Assembly: GCA_964528095.1 (NCBI GenBank)
Contig: CAZGSG010000044.1
Span: forward strand, 1 to 26,724
DNA length: 26,724 nucleotides
DNA from: CAZGSG01 sp964528095
GTDB lineage: Bacteria > Bacteroidota > Bacteroidia > Chitinophagales > Chitinophagaceae
Reading direction: 5' to 3'
Shown: positions 7,331 to 17,700 of the stretch, one piece after another
How the letters are laid out: each line of letters begins with the position of its first letter
How positions within the stretch are numbered: the first letter of the stretch is position 1
The notes under the pieces: model-generated
Databases searched by the model: none
Told to the model about the DNA's origin: nothing
Seen by the model: the letters and a program-made list of their open reading frames with translations, nothing else
Made by a program: the position numbers and the translations under genes

Positions 7331-8188
7331 TTATCGTTCTCTTTTGTAGACAAACTTCTCTTCGAAGGTTCTTCCACCATTACCCTGTTTCCAGAATACT
7401 GTAAGTGTTCTTGTAGCAGGATCATACTTGCTCCTTGTGTCCTGGGGTGTTTGTACACCCAAAGAAGCACATTCTACAGTAATTGCATTGGTTGTAGGAT
7501 TCACGATGTAGAAAACTTCGTTTGTATAGCTTGCGAGCAAACCAGGAGCACCCATTTTCACCTTAGTCAACGACTGGGTGATTAGGTCTATCTCAAGGTT
7601 CTTATTTGGCTGCAGCGAAGTATTAGCAGAAGTCGTGTACTGGTAAATACCATCATATGGATTTTTTGCGCCTACACTAAAGATAGTCGTGCCATAGTTG
7701 CCACTGATCTTTCCAAAAGAAGTAGACATGATTTTGACAGGCAATGCATATGCTTCGGCAAAATCAAAAGTTTCTGTTTTCAATTTGAAAGTAGCAGTTG
7801 CTTTTTTCTGACCTTTAGGAATAGTAACATCCCATGTATCAATTGTGTATTTGCTTGCAGGCAACAAGATGTAATGATTGGACGTTGAATCATTGTACTC
7901 ATCGATAGCATGTGCATCAAGACCCAGTTTCACATTGATATCCTGTGGGGCATTGCCAGCACCTGCATAGTTAACAGTCACTTCGAATGTTTCACCCGCA
8001 GAAATAGGGAATGTTTCAACATACAGGGGATAAGGATCGGTTACATCCGAAGCAATAAGCCCTGGGACCTGGTTAAATATTTCAACCACATCATTTGATT
8101 CTTTAGGATTCAGATTTGGGTCCTGCTTAAGACAGGAGGCAAACCCAACCACTGTAAGCATCATTAAAAAACTAATGTATTTTTTCAT
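7331..8188 (-). CDS. DUF1735-type (BT_3987-like) surface lipoprotein of Sus locus 1
   Basis: A 285-aa predicted lipoprotein. The signal peptide ends in a lipobox FASC with Cys19. After it come an Ig-like beta-rich domain (about residues 50-170) typical of DUF1735/BT_3987 N-terminal domains (FPISAGETFEVTVNYAG, WDVTIPKGQKKATATFKL), then a lipocalin-like or DUF4361-type C-terminal part starting near NPYDGIYQYT. Such proteins occur as the third gene of susCD loci and are thought to sit at the cell surface and help capture substrate. It starts 24 nt after the susD stop and is followed by a terminator, so it is the last gene of the operon. The exact C-terminal family is uncertain; no catalytic motif is seen. 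Confidence 0.85.
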   Translation of the reverse strand: MKKYISFLMMLTVVGFASCLKQDPNLNPKESNDVVEIFNQVPGLIASDVTDPYPLYVETFPISAGETFEVTVNYAGAGNAPQDINVKLGLDAHAIDEYNDSTSNHYILLPASKYTIDTWDVTIPKGQKKATATFKLKTETFDFAEAYALPVKIMSTSFGKISGNYGTTIFSVGAKNPYDGIYQYTTSANTSLQPNKNLEIDLITQSLTKVKMGAPGLLASYTNEVFYIVNPTTNAITVECASLGVQTPQDTRSKYDPATRTLTVFWKQGNGGRTFEEKFVYKRER

Positions 8189-8212
8189 GTCTTGGTGATT
8201 TAACTGTTAAAA

Positions 8213-9841
8213 TTAATTTCTACGATCCCAGAATACCTTTGATCCAAAAGTGGTAATACCAGTTGGTACATTTTGAGAGTTCAATTGATACTCTGAAGCT
8301 GGATACATGACCCTTCCCGGCAGCCTGTCTGTTGTAGTTGCCTGACCCAGGATAGAAACAAATGTCTGGTATCTATTCAGCGGTGTAGTATTATTAATAG
8401 TTGGGTAACCAGTTCTCCTGAATTCAGCCCATGCTTCCTGCCCGTGGATCATATTCAACGCAATGTATTTCTGCGTAATGATGGCTTCGAGCTTTTGAGC
8501 ATCAGTGGTAGCGAGCGCAAAATTCACTAGACGTTCGTTTGTTACTCCAACGTTGTCAGCTTTGTAGCGTGCTACATCTGTTGCCGGATTTGTCTTATTC
8601 AACGGGTTAGCAGCAATTGTATTCAGCGAATTCTTATACAGGTAAGTAAAAGATGCCAGTATACCATTGTCAAAAAGTGTTGCGACAGGGTCTCCTGTAG
8701 TAAGAATACCTTTTAAACGACCTTCAGCTTGCAGGAAATAGCTTTCTGCAGCCAGCATGATCGGTTGTCCCATGTTTCTTCCCTTCAGAACTCCAATAGC
8801 ACTTCTGGCAGCTGAGCTACCATCAGGATTGTCACCGAATGCATAAGTAGATCCGTTACCACTGAACCATGATGGGCCACCCGATGGTGCATCTGGATTA
8901 CCATCCAGCAAACCTGTTTGGGTAGCTCCAACATTTGTACCGCCTCTGTAGATTGCCTTAGCACGGCTTGAATCAAGCAATTTTGTACCGTTATAGAATC
9001 CTACAACAAAAGCGTTGGCAATGATAGAACGGGCAGCACCTGCAGTAGGCGCAAATCCGCTATGGTAAGTAGACCAGGCTGGATTTTGTTTTCCCGAAGC
9101 ATTTGAATAGCCCGGGTTAACGATTGCATCGTCAACTATGAAACCAGCCGCGTCAAAGCTTGGAGTTACGCCAGTAAATACTGGTTTACCAGAAGCCCTG
9201 ATCAACAATCTTAATTTAAGTGTATTGGCCAGTTTTTTCCAGTTAGTCATGTTATCGTTAAACAACACGTCCGCGTTACCATATGCGTTTTTGAATCTGT
9301 TTGGAGCGATAGGAGCTGCTAAGCCTGTATTAATATCAGCAACGGCCTGTGTCAGCTGTGTATATAAGTCTTTATATACATCAATTGCTTTACCATAAGA
9401 AGGTGCTGTGTTAGCTGTACCTTTTAAAGCTNNNNNNNNNNTTTGATATACCCACGCTCTCATAATTCTCGCCGCGGCATTATAATAGATATATTCAGGT
9501 TTGCCGGCAGTAGCTTTTAACACATAATCATAATCTTCCAGGTTGTTATATCCTCCGGTCCAGTTACCTGTGTAAGAATTCTGATCATAGTTATAAGTGT
9601 GCTGCGCACCAAAAGCTCCGAAACCACCCGCGTTGGAAGAATAGCCAACCTGCCATGCACCATAGGTGTTCAATGTAACGATTTGCCCTGCAAACGCTGT
9701 AAGCGCCTGTGGTAATACTAATTCCGGTGTTGACGTGGTCGCCGAATTCGGATTTGTGTTCACATCCAGGAACTTCTTACACGAGCTCAGTGTAAGAACA
9801 GCAGCGGATGCCAGTATTGTTATATATTTTATTTTCTTCAT
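8213..9841 (-). CDS. SusD/RagB-family nutrient-binding lipoprotein, locus 1 (contains assembly gap)
   Basis: About 542 aa as assembled, a SusD-like (SusD-like_2 type) outer-membrane lipoprotein that forms the lid over its SusC partner. The signal peptide ends in LSSC (Cys21), followed by KKFLDVNTNPNSA, typical of the family. Helical repeat segments are recognisable (ARIMRAWVYQ; MLAAESYFLQAEGRLKGI; QKYIALNMIHGQEAWAEFRR). Ten Ns at 9432-9441 interrupt it at residues 134-137. The frame is kept, but the paralogue in this window has about seven more residues here (VTTYGNIPYSE), so real sequence is probably missing. It starts 11 nt after the susC stop, indicating an operon. Confidence 0.9.
   Translation of the reverse strand: MKKIKYITILASAAVLTLSSCKKFLDVNTNPNSATTSTPELVLPQALTAFAGQIVTLNTYGAWQVGYSSNAGGFGAFGAQHTYNYDQNSYTGNWTGGYNNLEDYDYVLKATAGKPEYIYYNAAARIMRAWVYQXXXXALKGTANTAPSYGKAIDVYKDLYTQLTQAVADINTGLAAPIAPNRFKNAYGNADVLFNDNMTNWKKLANTLKLRLLIRASGKPVFTGVTPSFDAAGFIVDDAIVNPGYSNASGKQNPAWSTYHSGFAPTAGAARSIIANAFVVGFYNGTKLLDSSRAKAIYRGGTNVGATQTGLLDGNPDAPSGGPSWFSGNGSTYAFGDNPDGSSAARSAIGVLKGRNMGQPIMLAAESYFLQAEGRLKGILTTGDPVATLFDNGILASFTYLYKNSLNTIAANPLNKTNPATDVARYKADNVGVTNERLVNFALATTDAQKLEAIITQKYIALNMIHGQEAWAEFRRTGYPTINNTTPLNRYQTFVSILGQATTTDRLPGRVMYPASEYQLNSQNVPTGITTFGSKVFWDRRN
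9432..9441. other. Assembly gap (10 Ns)
   Basis: Ten undetermined bases inside the first susD gene. The count of ten may be a placeholder rather than a measured length. Confidence 0.99.
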
Positions 9842-9852
9842 TTTCTTTTCAA

Positions 9853-12800
9853 TTAAAAAGTTAAGGAAAGAGTACCGCCAAAATACCTTGAGGGTGGTGA
9901 CTGTGACAAGGTTGTTACACCAATCGCATTACCATCAGAGAAGTTGTACTCAGGATCTGTATAAATGTTTGATTTAGGAGTCCAGAGGAAAAGATTACGG
10001 CCCTGTACACTTATAGTAGCTCCTTTAATGTATTTGGTTTTAGTAAGCAGTGAACGTGGCAGATCATATGACAATGCTATTTCACGAACTTTCCAGAAAT
10101 CACCTTTGATCACATAGTTAGAACCAACGTTCATATTGTAGTTACCGTCACCATTTGCCCAGAAACCTGAACCACCATCACGAACCTGTATAGAGGTATT
10201 TTCGATATATGTACCTGGACGAGTAGGATCTTCATAAGAAGAATTAGGGAATACAAAACGATCGCGGCCATACATAACAGTACGGGCTGAAGAACCAGAG
10301 AAGTCCATTGTTGTACCCATATCATTGTAGAAATAATAACCACCTCTGTATTCAGCAAGTGCCCAAAGACGGAAGCTCTTGTATTTTACTTCCAGGTCAA
10401 GACCTAAACGGTGTTTAGGATTGGTATTACCAAGAATATTACCATCGGTAGTTCCAACAGGATATCCTGTAATACGATCAACAACAACTCTACCCTGATC
10501 ATCCTTGATATAATCAGTACCAACCAGTACAGGGAAATACAGGTCAGGAATTGCATATACCTGTGCAGAACCACCAGTTGAAAGACCTAAACGAGGTACA
10601 TCATCACTGATAGAAACTACTTTGTTCTTGTTGAATGTATAGTTACCACCTACAGTTACTGTCCAGTCTTTACCACGGATAGCTGTATAGTGCAGTAACG
10701 CTTCCAGACCCTGGTTACTTACTTCACCGGTATTCCTTAAGAAACTGGAGAAACCACTTGCAGTAGACACACCCGTAGGAACGGTCTGGTCAACTGTATG
10801 TGTAGAATAATAAGTAACACCTGCACTGATGCGCTGATCTAACATGTCGATATCAAATCCACCTTCATAACCTGTAGTGATCTCTGGTTTGATACCAGGA
10901 GCAACGATACGGTTGTCAACTGTATAACCCGGACCTGCAGAAGAGAAAGGAAATCCACTTGCAGGAGAAAATGTAGGCAGCAGTGAATATGGATCGATAT
11001 TTACGTTACCAACCTGAGACCAACCTCCACGGATTTTCAGTGTATTGATAAATTTGCTGTTCTTAAGCGCTTCGATCGCTTCTGACGCGATGAAAGAAAC
11101 ATCAGCAGAAGGATAGAAGAAAGAACGGCTTTCTGGATCCAGTACAGATCTCCAGTCATTACGACCGGTAACATCTACGAACAACCAGTTTTTATATCCA
11201 ACCTGGAATTTTCCAAACACACCAAACTGGCGCGCTGTAGAATTTCCTTCGCTAGCACCTGGAAACTCGGAAACCCTGTTGCTGATATTATAAAGATCAG
11301 GAACAACGATACCGCCGTTTGAGCTTACGCTGGTAGATTTAGATGTATTGTTTCTTAAACTGTGTCCAACTGTCAGATTAAGTTTGAAGTCCTGGATTCT
11401 TTTTTTGAACGAAATCAACAGGTCCGTGTTGATCTGCGTAGAATAGAACATTCCATCAGAAACACCACCGGCAACACTTGCCTTACTTCCTGTGATGTAA
11501 GAGTTACCATTAGAGAAGATATAACGACCAGTAGTTGTTTTATCGCTCTGGTTTCTTGTTGTTAAACCTACACGGGCAATAACATCAACCCAGCTTGCAG
11601 GAGCCCAGCTCAATTCTGTATTACCACTCAGATAATCATTACGATTTTTCTGACGGTTGTTTGCCAATGTAAAATAAGGGTTAGCATAATAGTCATTATA
11701 ATAACCTTCAGGGCTAGACCAGAAATCAGATTCCCAGTTCTTGTATTTTGTCAATGGAGCCCAGGCTGGAGTATTCAACAGATTGTTGTAGATACTACCA
11801 GTCTGCGTAGTGATATCATACCTGTTCTGGATATAGTTTGCTGTATAAGACAATTTCAATCCCTTTACTACATTACGGCTACCGTTAAAACGTACCTGGG
11901 CACGATTGTAACGATCTCTTGGAGTAGTTCCTTCTACTGTCAGGTACTGACCTGATATAAAGTAAGAAGATTTTTCATCACTTGAAGTGATCTGGAAATC
12001 GCTTTGATTCTGTAAACCAGTTTCCCAGAATTTTTTACGATCATTATTAGCGGAATAAGGAACTTCCTGTATTTCGCCAGTCAGGCTTGGACGACCTATT
12101 TGCCTAAGGCTGCCATCAAAACGAGGACCATATTGTTGGTTCTCATAAGGAGTGAAAGCCCCAGTCTGCCAACCGGAACCGAATTCCGTTTGCAGTTTAG
12201 GATAAAAACTAACCTGCTCTACAGTTGTCGTGTTAGAGATTTTTACCGTGTTTACACCTGGTTTACCTTTTTTAGTGGTAACGATGATCGCACCATTAGA
12301 TGCGTCAGAACCATATAAGGCAGCAGCACCTGCACCGTTCAATACGTTGATGTCTTCAATATCTTCAGGGTTTAAGTTACCCAGGATATCATTCGGAACG
12401 ATCACGTTATCAACAACCAATAAGGCGTTGTTGTTTCCTAACAAAGAACGGTTACCTCTTAATACAAGACGAACAGTTGGGTTAACACCACCATTGATCG
12501 CATTTACCTGCAGACCAGCAACCTTACCAGTTAAGCTGGCTGCTACGTTGGTCGCTTTTGCCTGTGTGATTTGTTGAGCTGTAACACGTGTAGCGTTGTA
12601 ACCTTCTTCACGTTTTTTGCGGATCAAACCACCCGCTGTTACAACCACCTCATCCATCACGTTTTCTTTGGTTTCCAATGCAACAGACCCTACAGTAGAG
12701 CCGCTACCAACGCGAACGCTAAGGGAACCAAAGTTAACAGCAGAGATTTCGAGAACATCGCCAGATTTGGCGTTAACTGTGAAAGAACCATCAGCAGCTG

Positions 12801-12957
12801 CCGAAGTACCCGTGTTGGTGCCTTTGACCTGGATGGTAGCCCCGCTTACCGGTTGGCCGTTTTTGTCTGTGATTTTTCCTGTGATTTGCCTTTGTTGCGC
12901 CAATGTAACTGTTGTACAAAGCAGCAGCAAAGAAAACATCGTAAGAAGTTTTCTCAT
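9853..12957 (-). CDS. SusC/RagA-family TonB-linked outer-membrane transporter, locus 1
   Basis: A 1034-aa TonB-dependent transporter importing SusD-captured nutrients across the outer membrane. Layout from Met1: signal peptide 1-20 (cleavage after TLA), carboxypeptidase-regulatory-like domain about 24-100 (ITGKITDKNGQPVSGATIQV), TonB-box-like VVVTAGG (104-110), plug about 115-231 (LTGKVAGLQV, LVLRGNRSLLG, NVLNGAGAAALYGSDASNG), then the barrel ending in GGTLSLTF with a terminal Phe. The usual plug phrase VxDGV is VVDNV here. The ATG at 12957 is chosen because an upstream ATG (13125) would add 56 residues ahead of a clean signal peptide and absorb the leader motif. Substrate unknown; no degradative enzyme is encoded in the locus. 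Confidence 0.95.
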   Translation of the reverse strand: MRKLLTMFSLLLLCTTVTLAQQRQITGKITDKNGQPVSGATIQVKGTNTGTSAAADGSFTVNAKSGDVLEISAVNFGSLSVRVGSGSTVGSVALETKENVMDEVVVTAGGLIRKKREEGYNATRVTAQQITQAKATNVAASLTGKVAGLQVNAINGGVNPTVRLVLRGNRSLLGNNNALLVVDNVIVPNDILGNLNPEDIEDINVLNGAGAAALYGSDASNGAIIVTTKKGKPGVNTVKISNTTTVEQVSFYPKLQTEFGSGWQTGAFTPYENQQYGPRFDGSLRQIGRPSLTGEIQEVPYSANNDRKKFWETGLQNQSDFQITSSDEKSSYFISGQYLTVEGTTPRDRYNRAQVRFNGSRNVVKGLKLSYTANYIQNRYDITTQTGSIYNNLLNTPAWAPLTKYKNWESDFWSSPEGYYNDYYANPYFTLANNRQKNRNDYLSGNTELSWAPASWVDVIARVGLTTRNQSDKTTTGRYIFSNGNSYITGSKASVAGGVSDGMFYSTQINTDLLISFKKRIQDFKLNLTVGHSLRNNTSKSTSVSSNGGIVVPDLYNISNRVSEFPGASEGNSTARQFGVFGKFQVGYKNWLFVDVTGRNDWRSVLDPESRSFFYPSADVSFIASEAIEALKNSKFINTLKIRGGWSQVGNVNIDPYSLLPTFSPASGFPFSSAGPGYTVDNRIVAPGIKPEITTGYEGGFDIDMLDQRISAGVTYYSTHTVDQTVPTGVSTASGFSSFLRNTGEVSNQGLEALLHYTAIRGKDWTVTVGGNYTFNKNKVVSISDDVPRLGLSTGGSAQVYAIPDLYFPVLVGTDYIKDDQGRVVVDRITGYPVGTTDGNILGNTNPKHRLGLDLEVKYKSFRLWALAEYRGGYYFYNDMGTTMDFSGSSARTVMYGRDRFVFPNSSYEDPTRPGTYIENTSIQVRDGGSGFWANGDGNYNMNVGSNYVIKGDFWKVREIALSYDLPRSLLTKTKYIKGATISVQGRNLFLWTPKSNIYTDPEYNFSDGNAIGVTTLSQSPPSRYFGGTLSLTF

Positions 12958-13067
12958 GTGAACGCTAATTTTGATTGTTATGAATGTGAACGAAAACCGT
13001 AAATTTTCAAGGTCAGGATAAATATCAGAGTAATGGTTACATTTTGAGACAGGTGGTTGGCTCAAAA

Positions 13068-13101
13068 TGCTGCGCCAAGTTAAAGGTTTTTTTAACAAAA
13101 A
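13068..13101 (-). promoter_or_regulatory. Bipartite motif upstream of susC, locus 1
   Basis: Minus-strand TTTTTGTTAAA (13101-13091), 13 nt, then TGGCGCAGCA (13077-13068). Both halves recur exactly upstream of the other susC gene (18132-18100) with a 12-nt spacer. TTTG could serve as the -33 element; TGGCGCAGCA sits where a -7 box would be but does not match TAnnTTTG. It starts 144 nt and ends 111 nt upstream of the ATG. Confidence 0.6.
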
Positions 13102-13194
13102 CTTAAAGTGGAAAGAAAAAATCATTACTCCCTCAGAAATTATTGTCTTACATCATAAAAATTAATATTAAACCCTTATTAATGCGATTAAACT

Positions 13195-13224
13195 AAAATA
13201 GGCCGCGTTTCGGCGGCCTATTTT
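13195..13224 (-). terminator. Terminator of the second Sus operon (perfect 12-bp stem)
   Basis: AAAATAGGCCGC (13195-13206) and GCGGCCTATTTT (13213-13224) are perfectly complementary around the loop GTTTCG. The stem lies 35 nt past the susD stop of locus 2. With A and T tracts at its base, it could also work in the opposite direction. Confidence 0.9.
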
Positions 13225-13259
13225 GAAAAATTTACATATATCTACATATATATGGTATC

Positions 13260-14702
13260 CTAGAATTTATCAAACCATAGCTTGGTTTCCACATCATCTC
13301 CACCAATGGCATCAGATGCGGCTTCCAGATTCAACCGGTTGACATTCTGTTCATTAACCGGGTATGGATATCGCACAGGGATCGCAGATAATGCATCCTG
13401 GGCAGGAGCCAGTTGAGGATAATCCAATTTTCTCCAGGAATTCCAGGCATCATATCCCCTATTATAAAACGCAATCCATTGTTGAATACCAATACTTTGC
13501 CTCCAATTTACCGGGTTATAAATTACTCCGGGCTGTAAAAGATAGGCCGTAGCTTCAGCAATAGTGCCACCCCAATAAACAATGGATGCCCTAACAGCAT
13601 TAGCATAATGTGTAGCAGCGGTACCCCCTACTGTGTACCCACGCTGGGCAGCTTCAGCCAGGTAAAATTCTACTTCCGAATAATCCATTAATAAACCAGG
13701 GAAAGCAGGTTGTGTAATATCAGGATTCACATGTGAATACTGCGCGTATGCAGATGCTTGTCCCGGAGGTGCGCCTGTATAATCTGCGCCTGATTGGTCA
13801 AATGTAAAGTAATCATCGATCCGGGGATCATTGAATGCTTTTAGCTGGTTAACCAGTGTGCTTGCCGCAACAAAATCATCACGACCACTTTGTACCAGGT
13901 CTACCCAGATAGGATTGGTATTCGGTGGAGCTCCTACAAAAGCCAGTTCGGCATTATCGGTGTTTGATGTAAATACACCACCGGTTACTGCTGCTTCCAC
14001 CGTGGTTTTTGCCTTGGCGTTATCATCATCTGCAATGGTAATGCCCATTTTCAGTTTAAGGGAGTTTGCAAATTTCTTCCAAAGCGTAACATTGCCACCA
14101 TATATGATATCAGCGCCTCCAAATCCGTCAGCTGAAACATTAAAATTCGCAATAGCCGCGTCCAATCTTGTCAGCAGATCATAATATACGGTCTTGGCAT
14201 CATCATACACGGGAAAAGGTTTATCAATATCCATTGCCTCTGAATAGGGAATATTACCATAGGTTGTAACAAGGTAATACCATGTATAGATCTCTAACAC
14301 CTCGGCAATTGCTATCTGGTTTTTTTGTTTGTTGACATTAGGTGTTTTATCTACGTTCAGCACATCAGCTGGTATCAATGTTTTTGCTTCACGAAGATCC
14401 CTGATCACATCCCTGTATAAGGCATTCCAGATATTATCATTGATTTCTCTTGTACCCAGGTCATACTGGCTTTCTTCAGGATACTGTGTTTCCTGCCAGT
14501 GTTGTACGATAAGCCGGAAAATATTTAGATTAACATTGGCTGAAGTTAATGCACCACCCAAAGATCTTTCTGCATTGGTAAAAAATGCATACGACGGAGC
14601 CGTTGAGGGATTTTTGGGATCAACATTCAGTTCTTTTAAATTTTTTGTGCAGGCTGTTGTAACTACAACAACGATTGCTAAAGCATATAATATTCTTTTC
14701 AT
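13260..14702 (-). CDS. SusD/RagB-family nutrient-binding lipoprotein, locus 2
   Basis: A 480-aa SusD-like_2-type lipoprotein. The signal peptide carries the lipobox TTAC (Cys18), followed by TKNLKELNVDPKNPSTAP, the usual family opening. The conserved helical segment LEIYTWYYLVTTYGNIPYSEAMD is intact here; it is the segment masked by Ns in the locus 1 paralogue. Later family blocks include LMDYSEVEFYLAEAAQRG and QQWIAFYNRGYDAWNSWRKLDYP, where acidic and aromatic residues often line the ligand site. It starts 9 nt after the susC stop, so the two are co-transcribed, and a strong terminator follows. Unlike locus 1 there is no third lipoprotein gene. Ligand unknown. Confidence 0.94.
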   Translation of the reverse strand: MKRILYALAIVVVVTTACTKNLKELNVDPKNPSTAPSYAFFTNAERSLGGALTSANVNLNIFRLIVQHWQETQYPEESQYDLGTREINDNIWNALYRDVIRDLREAKTLIPADVLNVDKTPNVNKQKNQIAIAEVLEIYTWYYLVTTYGNIPYSEAMDIDKPFPVYDDAKTVYYDLLTRLDAAIANFNVSADGFGGADIIYGGNVTLWKKFANSLKLKMGITIADDDNAKAKTTVEAAVTGGVFTSNTDNAELAFVGAPPNTNPIWVDLVQSGRDDFVAASTLVNQLKAFNDPRIDDYFTFDQSGADYTGAPPGQASAYAQYSHVNPDITQPAFPGLLMDYSEVEFYLAEAAQRGYTVGGTAATHYANAVRASIVYWGGTIAEATAYLLQPGVIYNPVNWRQSIGIQQWIAFYNRGYDAWNSWRKLDYPQLAPAQDALSAIPVRYPYPVNEQNVNRLNLEAASDAIGGDDVETKLWFDKF

Positions 14703-14711
14703 AGTAGTCTA

Positions 14712-17700
14712 TTAGAGTCTGAATTTTGCATTAAGAGTGAACGTTCTTGTTGTGGGATATGCTCCACTCTGGTATCCCTGCAGGTTACCTGAACTGATCG
14801 ATTCTTCAGGATCAGCATAAGGAAGGTTCTTATCTATGATCCAAAGATTTCTCCCAACAAGGGATACATCAATGCCCTTAAAATATTTCAGTTTGCTTAC
14901 GAATGTTTTTGGCAAAGCATAACTCAGCGCCACCTCTCTCAATTTGACATAACTCGCATCATATACAAACCCTGCAGCAGGTTGACGATAACCAAGCGTA
15001 CCTTCAGAATTTGCACGACGGATATCATTAGGAGTACCATCAGCTTTTACACCTGGTAATATAATACCTCCTCCATTTGCAATAGTATTCCTGGCAGGCA
15101 TACCCTTATCATTCAGCTCAACTGTTTCGGGATATAATCCTGTTCCCATACCATAATAAAGATCCAGTGAAAAGATATCCCCACCTTGCCTTGTATCTAT
15201 AAGAAAGCTCAATGACACGTCCTTATAACGGAAAGTATTACTTACACCGCCGGTCCAGTCTGGATTTGCATTACCTATTACTTCATTGGAAAGTGGTGAC
15301 AAAAGATAACGGCCATTGGCACCTACTGTTTTTGCAGATGTTTCTTTACCAGCTTCCTTGGTGTATACAAAATTAGCTCCGCGGATAGTTCCATATGGCT
15401 GACCGATTGTTGCATTCAACGAAACGCCACCCTGGAAATCAGCAAGCACCAGGTTTTCCGCGCCTTCAAACAGTTTTACGACCTTGTTCCTGTTACGCGC
15501 AAAGTTCACATTGATATTCCATGAAAAATCTTTGCTCTGGAAAGGAGCTCCGAACACGGTTACTTCTATTCCTTTATTCTCTATTGTTCCCGCATTCAGT
15601 ATTTTTGAATTGTAACCTGTAGCGGTTGATAAGATCACCGGTGTGATCTGATCAATAGATTTCGCGTTATAATAGCTTACATCAAATCCGGCGCGATTCT
15701 TTAAAAAAGCCATTTCCAAACCAAGTTCATAACTACGGGTCCTTTCAGGCAAGAGGTCTGGATTATTTTTCACACCTGTAACGGAAGACTGCGGATTAGA
15801 ACCAATTGGTGGTACTACAGCATAAACATCGTACACACTGAATATAGGGGCATCGGCACCCACTTCCGCATAGTTGGCCCGCAACTGACCAAAAGAAAGC
15901 CAGGTAGCTGCTGGTAATAATTTCGAGAATACAAAGCCACCGGAAACAGATGGATAATAATATACATTGTTTGCCTCAGGCAACGTAGATGATTTGTCTC
16001 TCCTGATGGTAGCATCCAGGGTAAGCATGTCTCTCCAGGTAAGTGTAGCACCCGCAAAAACACCCTGTACTTCCCTTGTTCCTGCAAACTCAACCGGCGC
16101 ATTTGGTGTGTTCAGTGAATTAGAAAGTGCATATACTTCAGGTACGATCAGGCCTCCGTTTGTAGTAGCCCTGATACTCTCTGTCCGCTGTCTCCTGAGA
16201 TTGGTACCCAACAGCGCCTTAAAGTTAAAATCTGTAGACAGGTCCTTATCCATATTAAGCAACAGATCATAGTTTGTTTCCCTGTAAGAACGATTAAACC
16301 TGGAATAAGATGAAGTTGTTACGCTTCCAACAGCCTGTCTTTCTTCCTGCATTTCATCATATGAATCGAGCGAGATCCGGCCGAGTAAATTTAACCAGTC
16401 CGTTATTTTATAGTTCAGACTTGTATTACCAAAATAACGGTTGCGACTATCGTTCTCGTAATTTTCGTAACGGGTGAAATAAGGATTATCCCAGAAATTA
16501 GCAATCAGGTTATCAGGATCCTTCAGGTTCCATGTTGCATTGGTATGTGTTCTGAAATACGCTGCTTTCTGGTCTTTGAGATCCACATTGGTTTCCCACC
16601 ACTGGCGGAAATTTGTCATCAGGTTTTTATCATCATACCCGGTACCAAATCTTCCTTTACCGGCAATATTGGAAAAACTAAGATTTGCACCTGCGGTTAA
16701 TTTAGAGGTAATGTTATAAGTACCTCCAAAATTGACCAGGTTCTTGGTCACTTTACTATTAGGCAATATTCCATTGTCGTCATTTCTTGTATAACCAAGT
16801 TTAAATGATCCCTTGTCTGTTCCGCCATCTACAAATATGCTTTGGTTAGAAGAAACCGGGGATCTGAAAAAAGTAGAAGGATCGTTTGGCGACCCTACCC
16901 AGGGTGCCGCTTTTCCAAAATTGGGAGAAGTTGGATCAAACGAATCCCATTGGTATACCATCAGGCTGGGATCATACTTGGCTCCGTAAGAAGCATCTTC
17001 CAGGAATGGGGCGATCAGGTCATCAATGCCATCTCCATTTACGTCCCTGTATAAAAAATAACCAGTCGGATCCTCATAAAATGCGCCATAACCAGCGCCA
17101 TACTCTTTCTGATACTTGGCAAAAGTTGATTTATCAACTTTGCCTACAGTAACACCCGAGTTAACAGTAATACCTAATCCTTTTGCATTTTTCTTGGTAG
17201 TAATAAGTATCACTCCATTTGCACCTTGTGAACCATAAAGAGCGCTCGCTGCTGCTCCTTTTAGCACAGTGATAGAGGCGATATCATCGGGATTAATATC
17301 CGCGGCTGAATTACCATAATCATAACCACCTCTTCCGGTCCTTTGATTGGCCGTATTGTTATTGGCGTTATTATATGGTACGCCATCAACCACAAACAGC
17401 GCCTGGTTATCGCCTGTTATTGATTTAGTTCCCCGTAATACAATATTGGTGGAACCTCCAAGGGTATTGGTCTGTTTTACATCCAGGCCCGCCACTTTAC
17501 CAGACATGTTTTGCAAAAAGTTAGAACTTCTTGCACGGCTTACATCATCTCCAGATAATCGTTGTGCAGCATAAGGTGTCTGGTTACGCGTACGTCGTAT
17601 ACCTAAAGCAGTCACCACAACTTCCTGCAGATTGCCCTGCGATTGTAAAGTGATCGTGATCGTAGACTCTGTCCCTACTTTTACTTCCTGTTCAGTAAAA

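Larger units (their letters stand above)
12958..13259. other. Intergenic region between Sus loci 1 and 2
   Basis: 302 nt upstream of susC of locus 1 and downstream of susD of locus 2. It holds the bipartite motif shared with the other susC leader (13068-13101), the perfect hairpin terminator of locus 2 (13195-13224) and an AT-rich TACATATA repeat stretch (13233-13253). No gene is seen in it. Confidence 0.8.

Noticed and set aside
12571..13002. 143-codon plus-strand frame, Cys-rich translation
   Set aside because: Antisense to the susC signal peptide and plug region; the apparent Cys richness comes from the reverse of low-complexity coding sequence.
12958..13125. 56-residue N-terminal extension of the locus 1 susC from ATG at 13125
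   Set aside because: The internal Met at 12957 begins a normal signal peptide, and the extension would be translated leader.
13226..13256. TACATATA-type short repeats
   Set aside because: Too short and AT-rich to mean more than low complexity next to the terminator.
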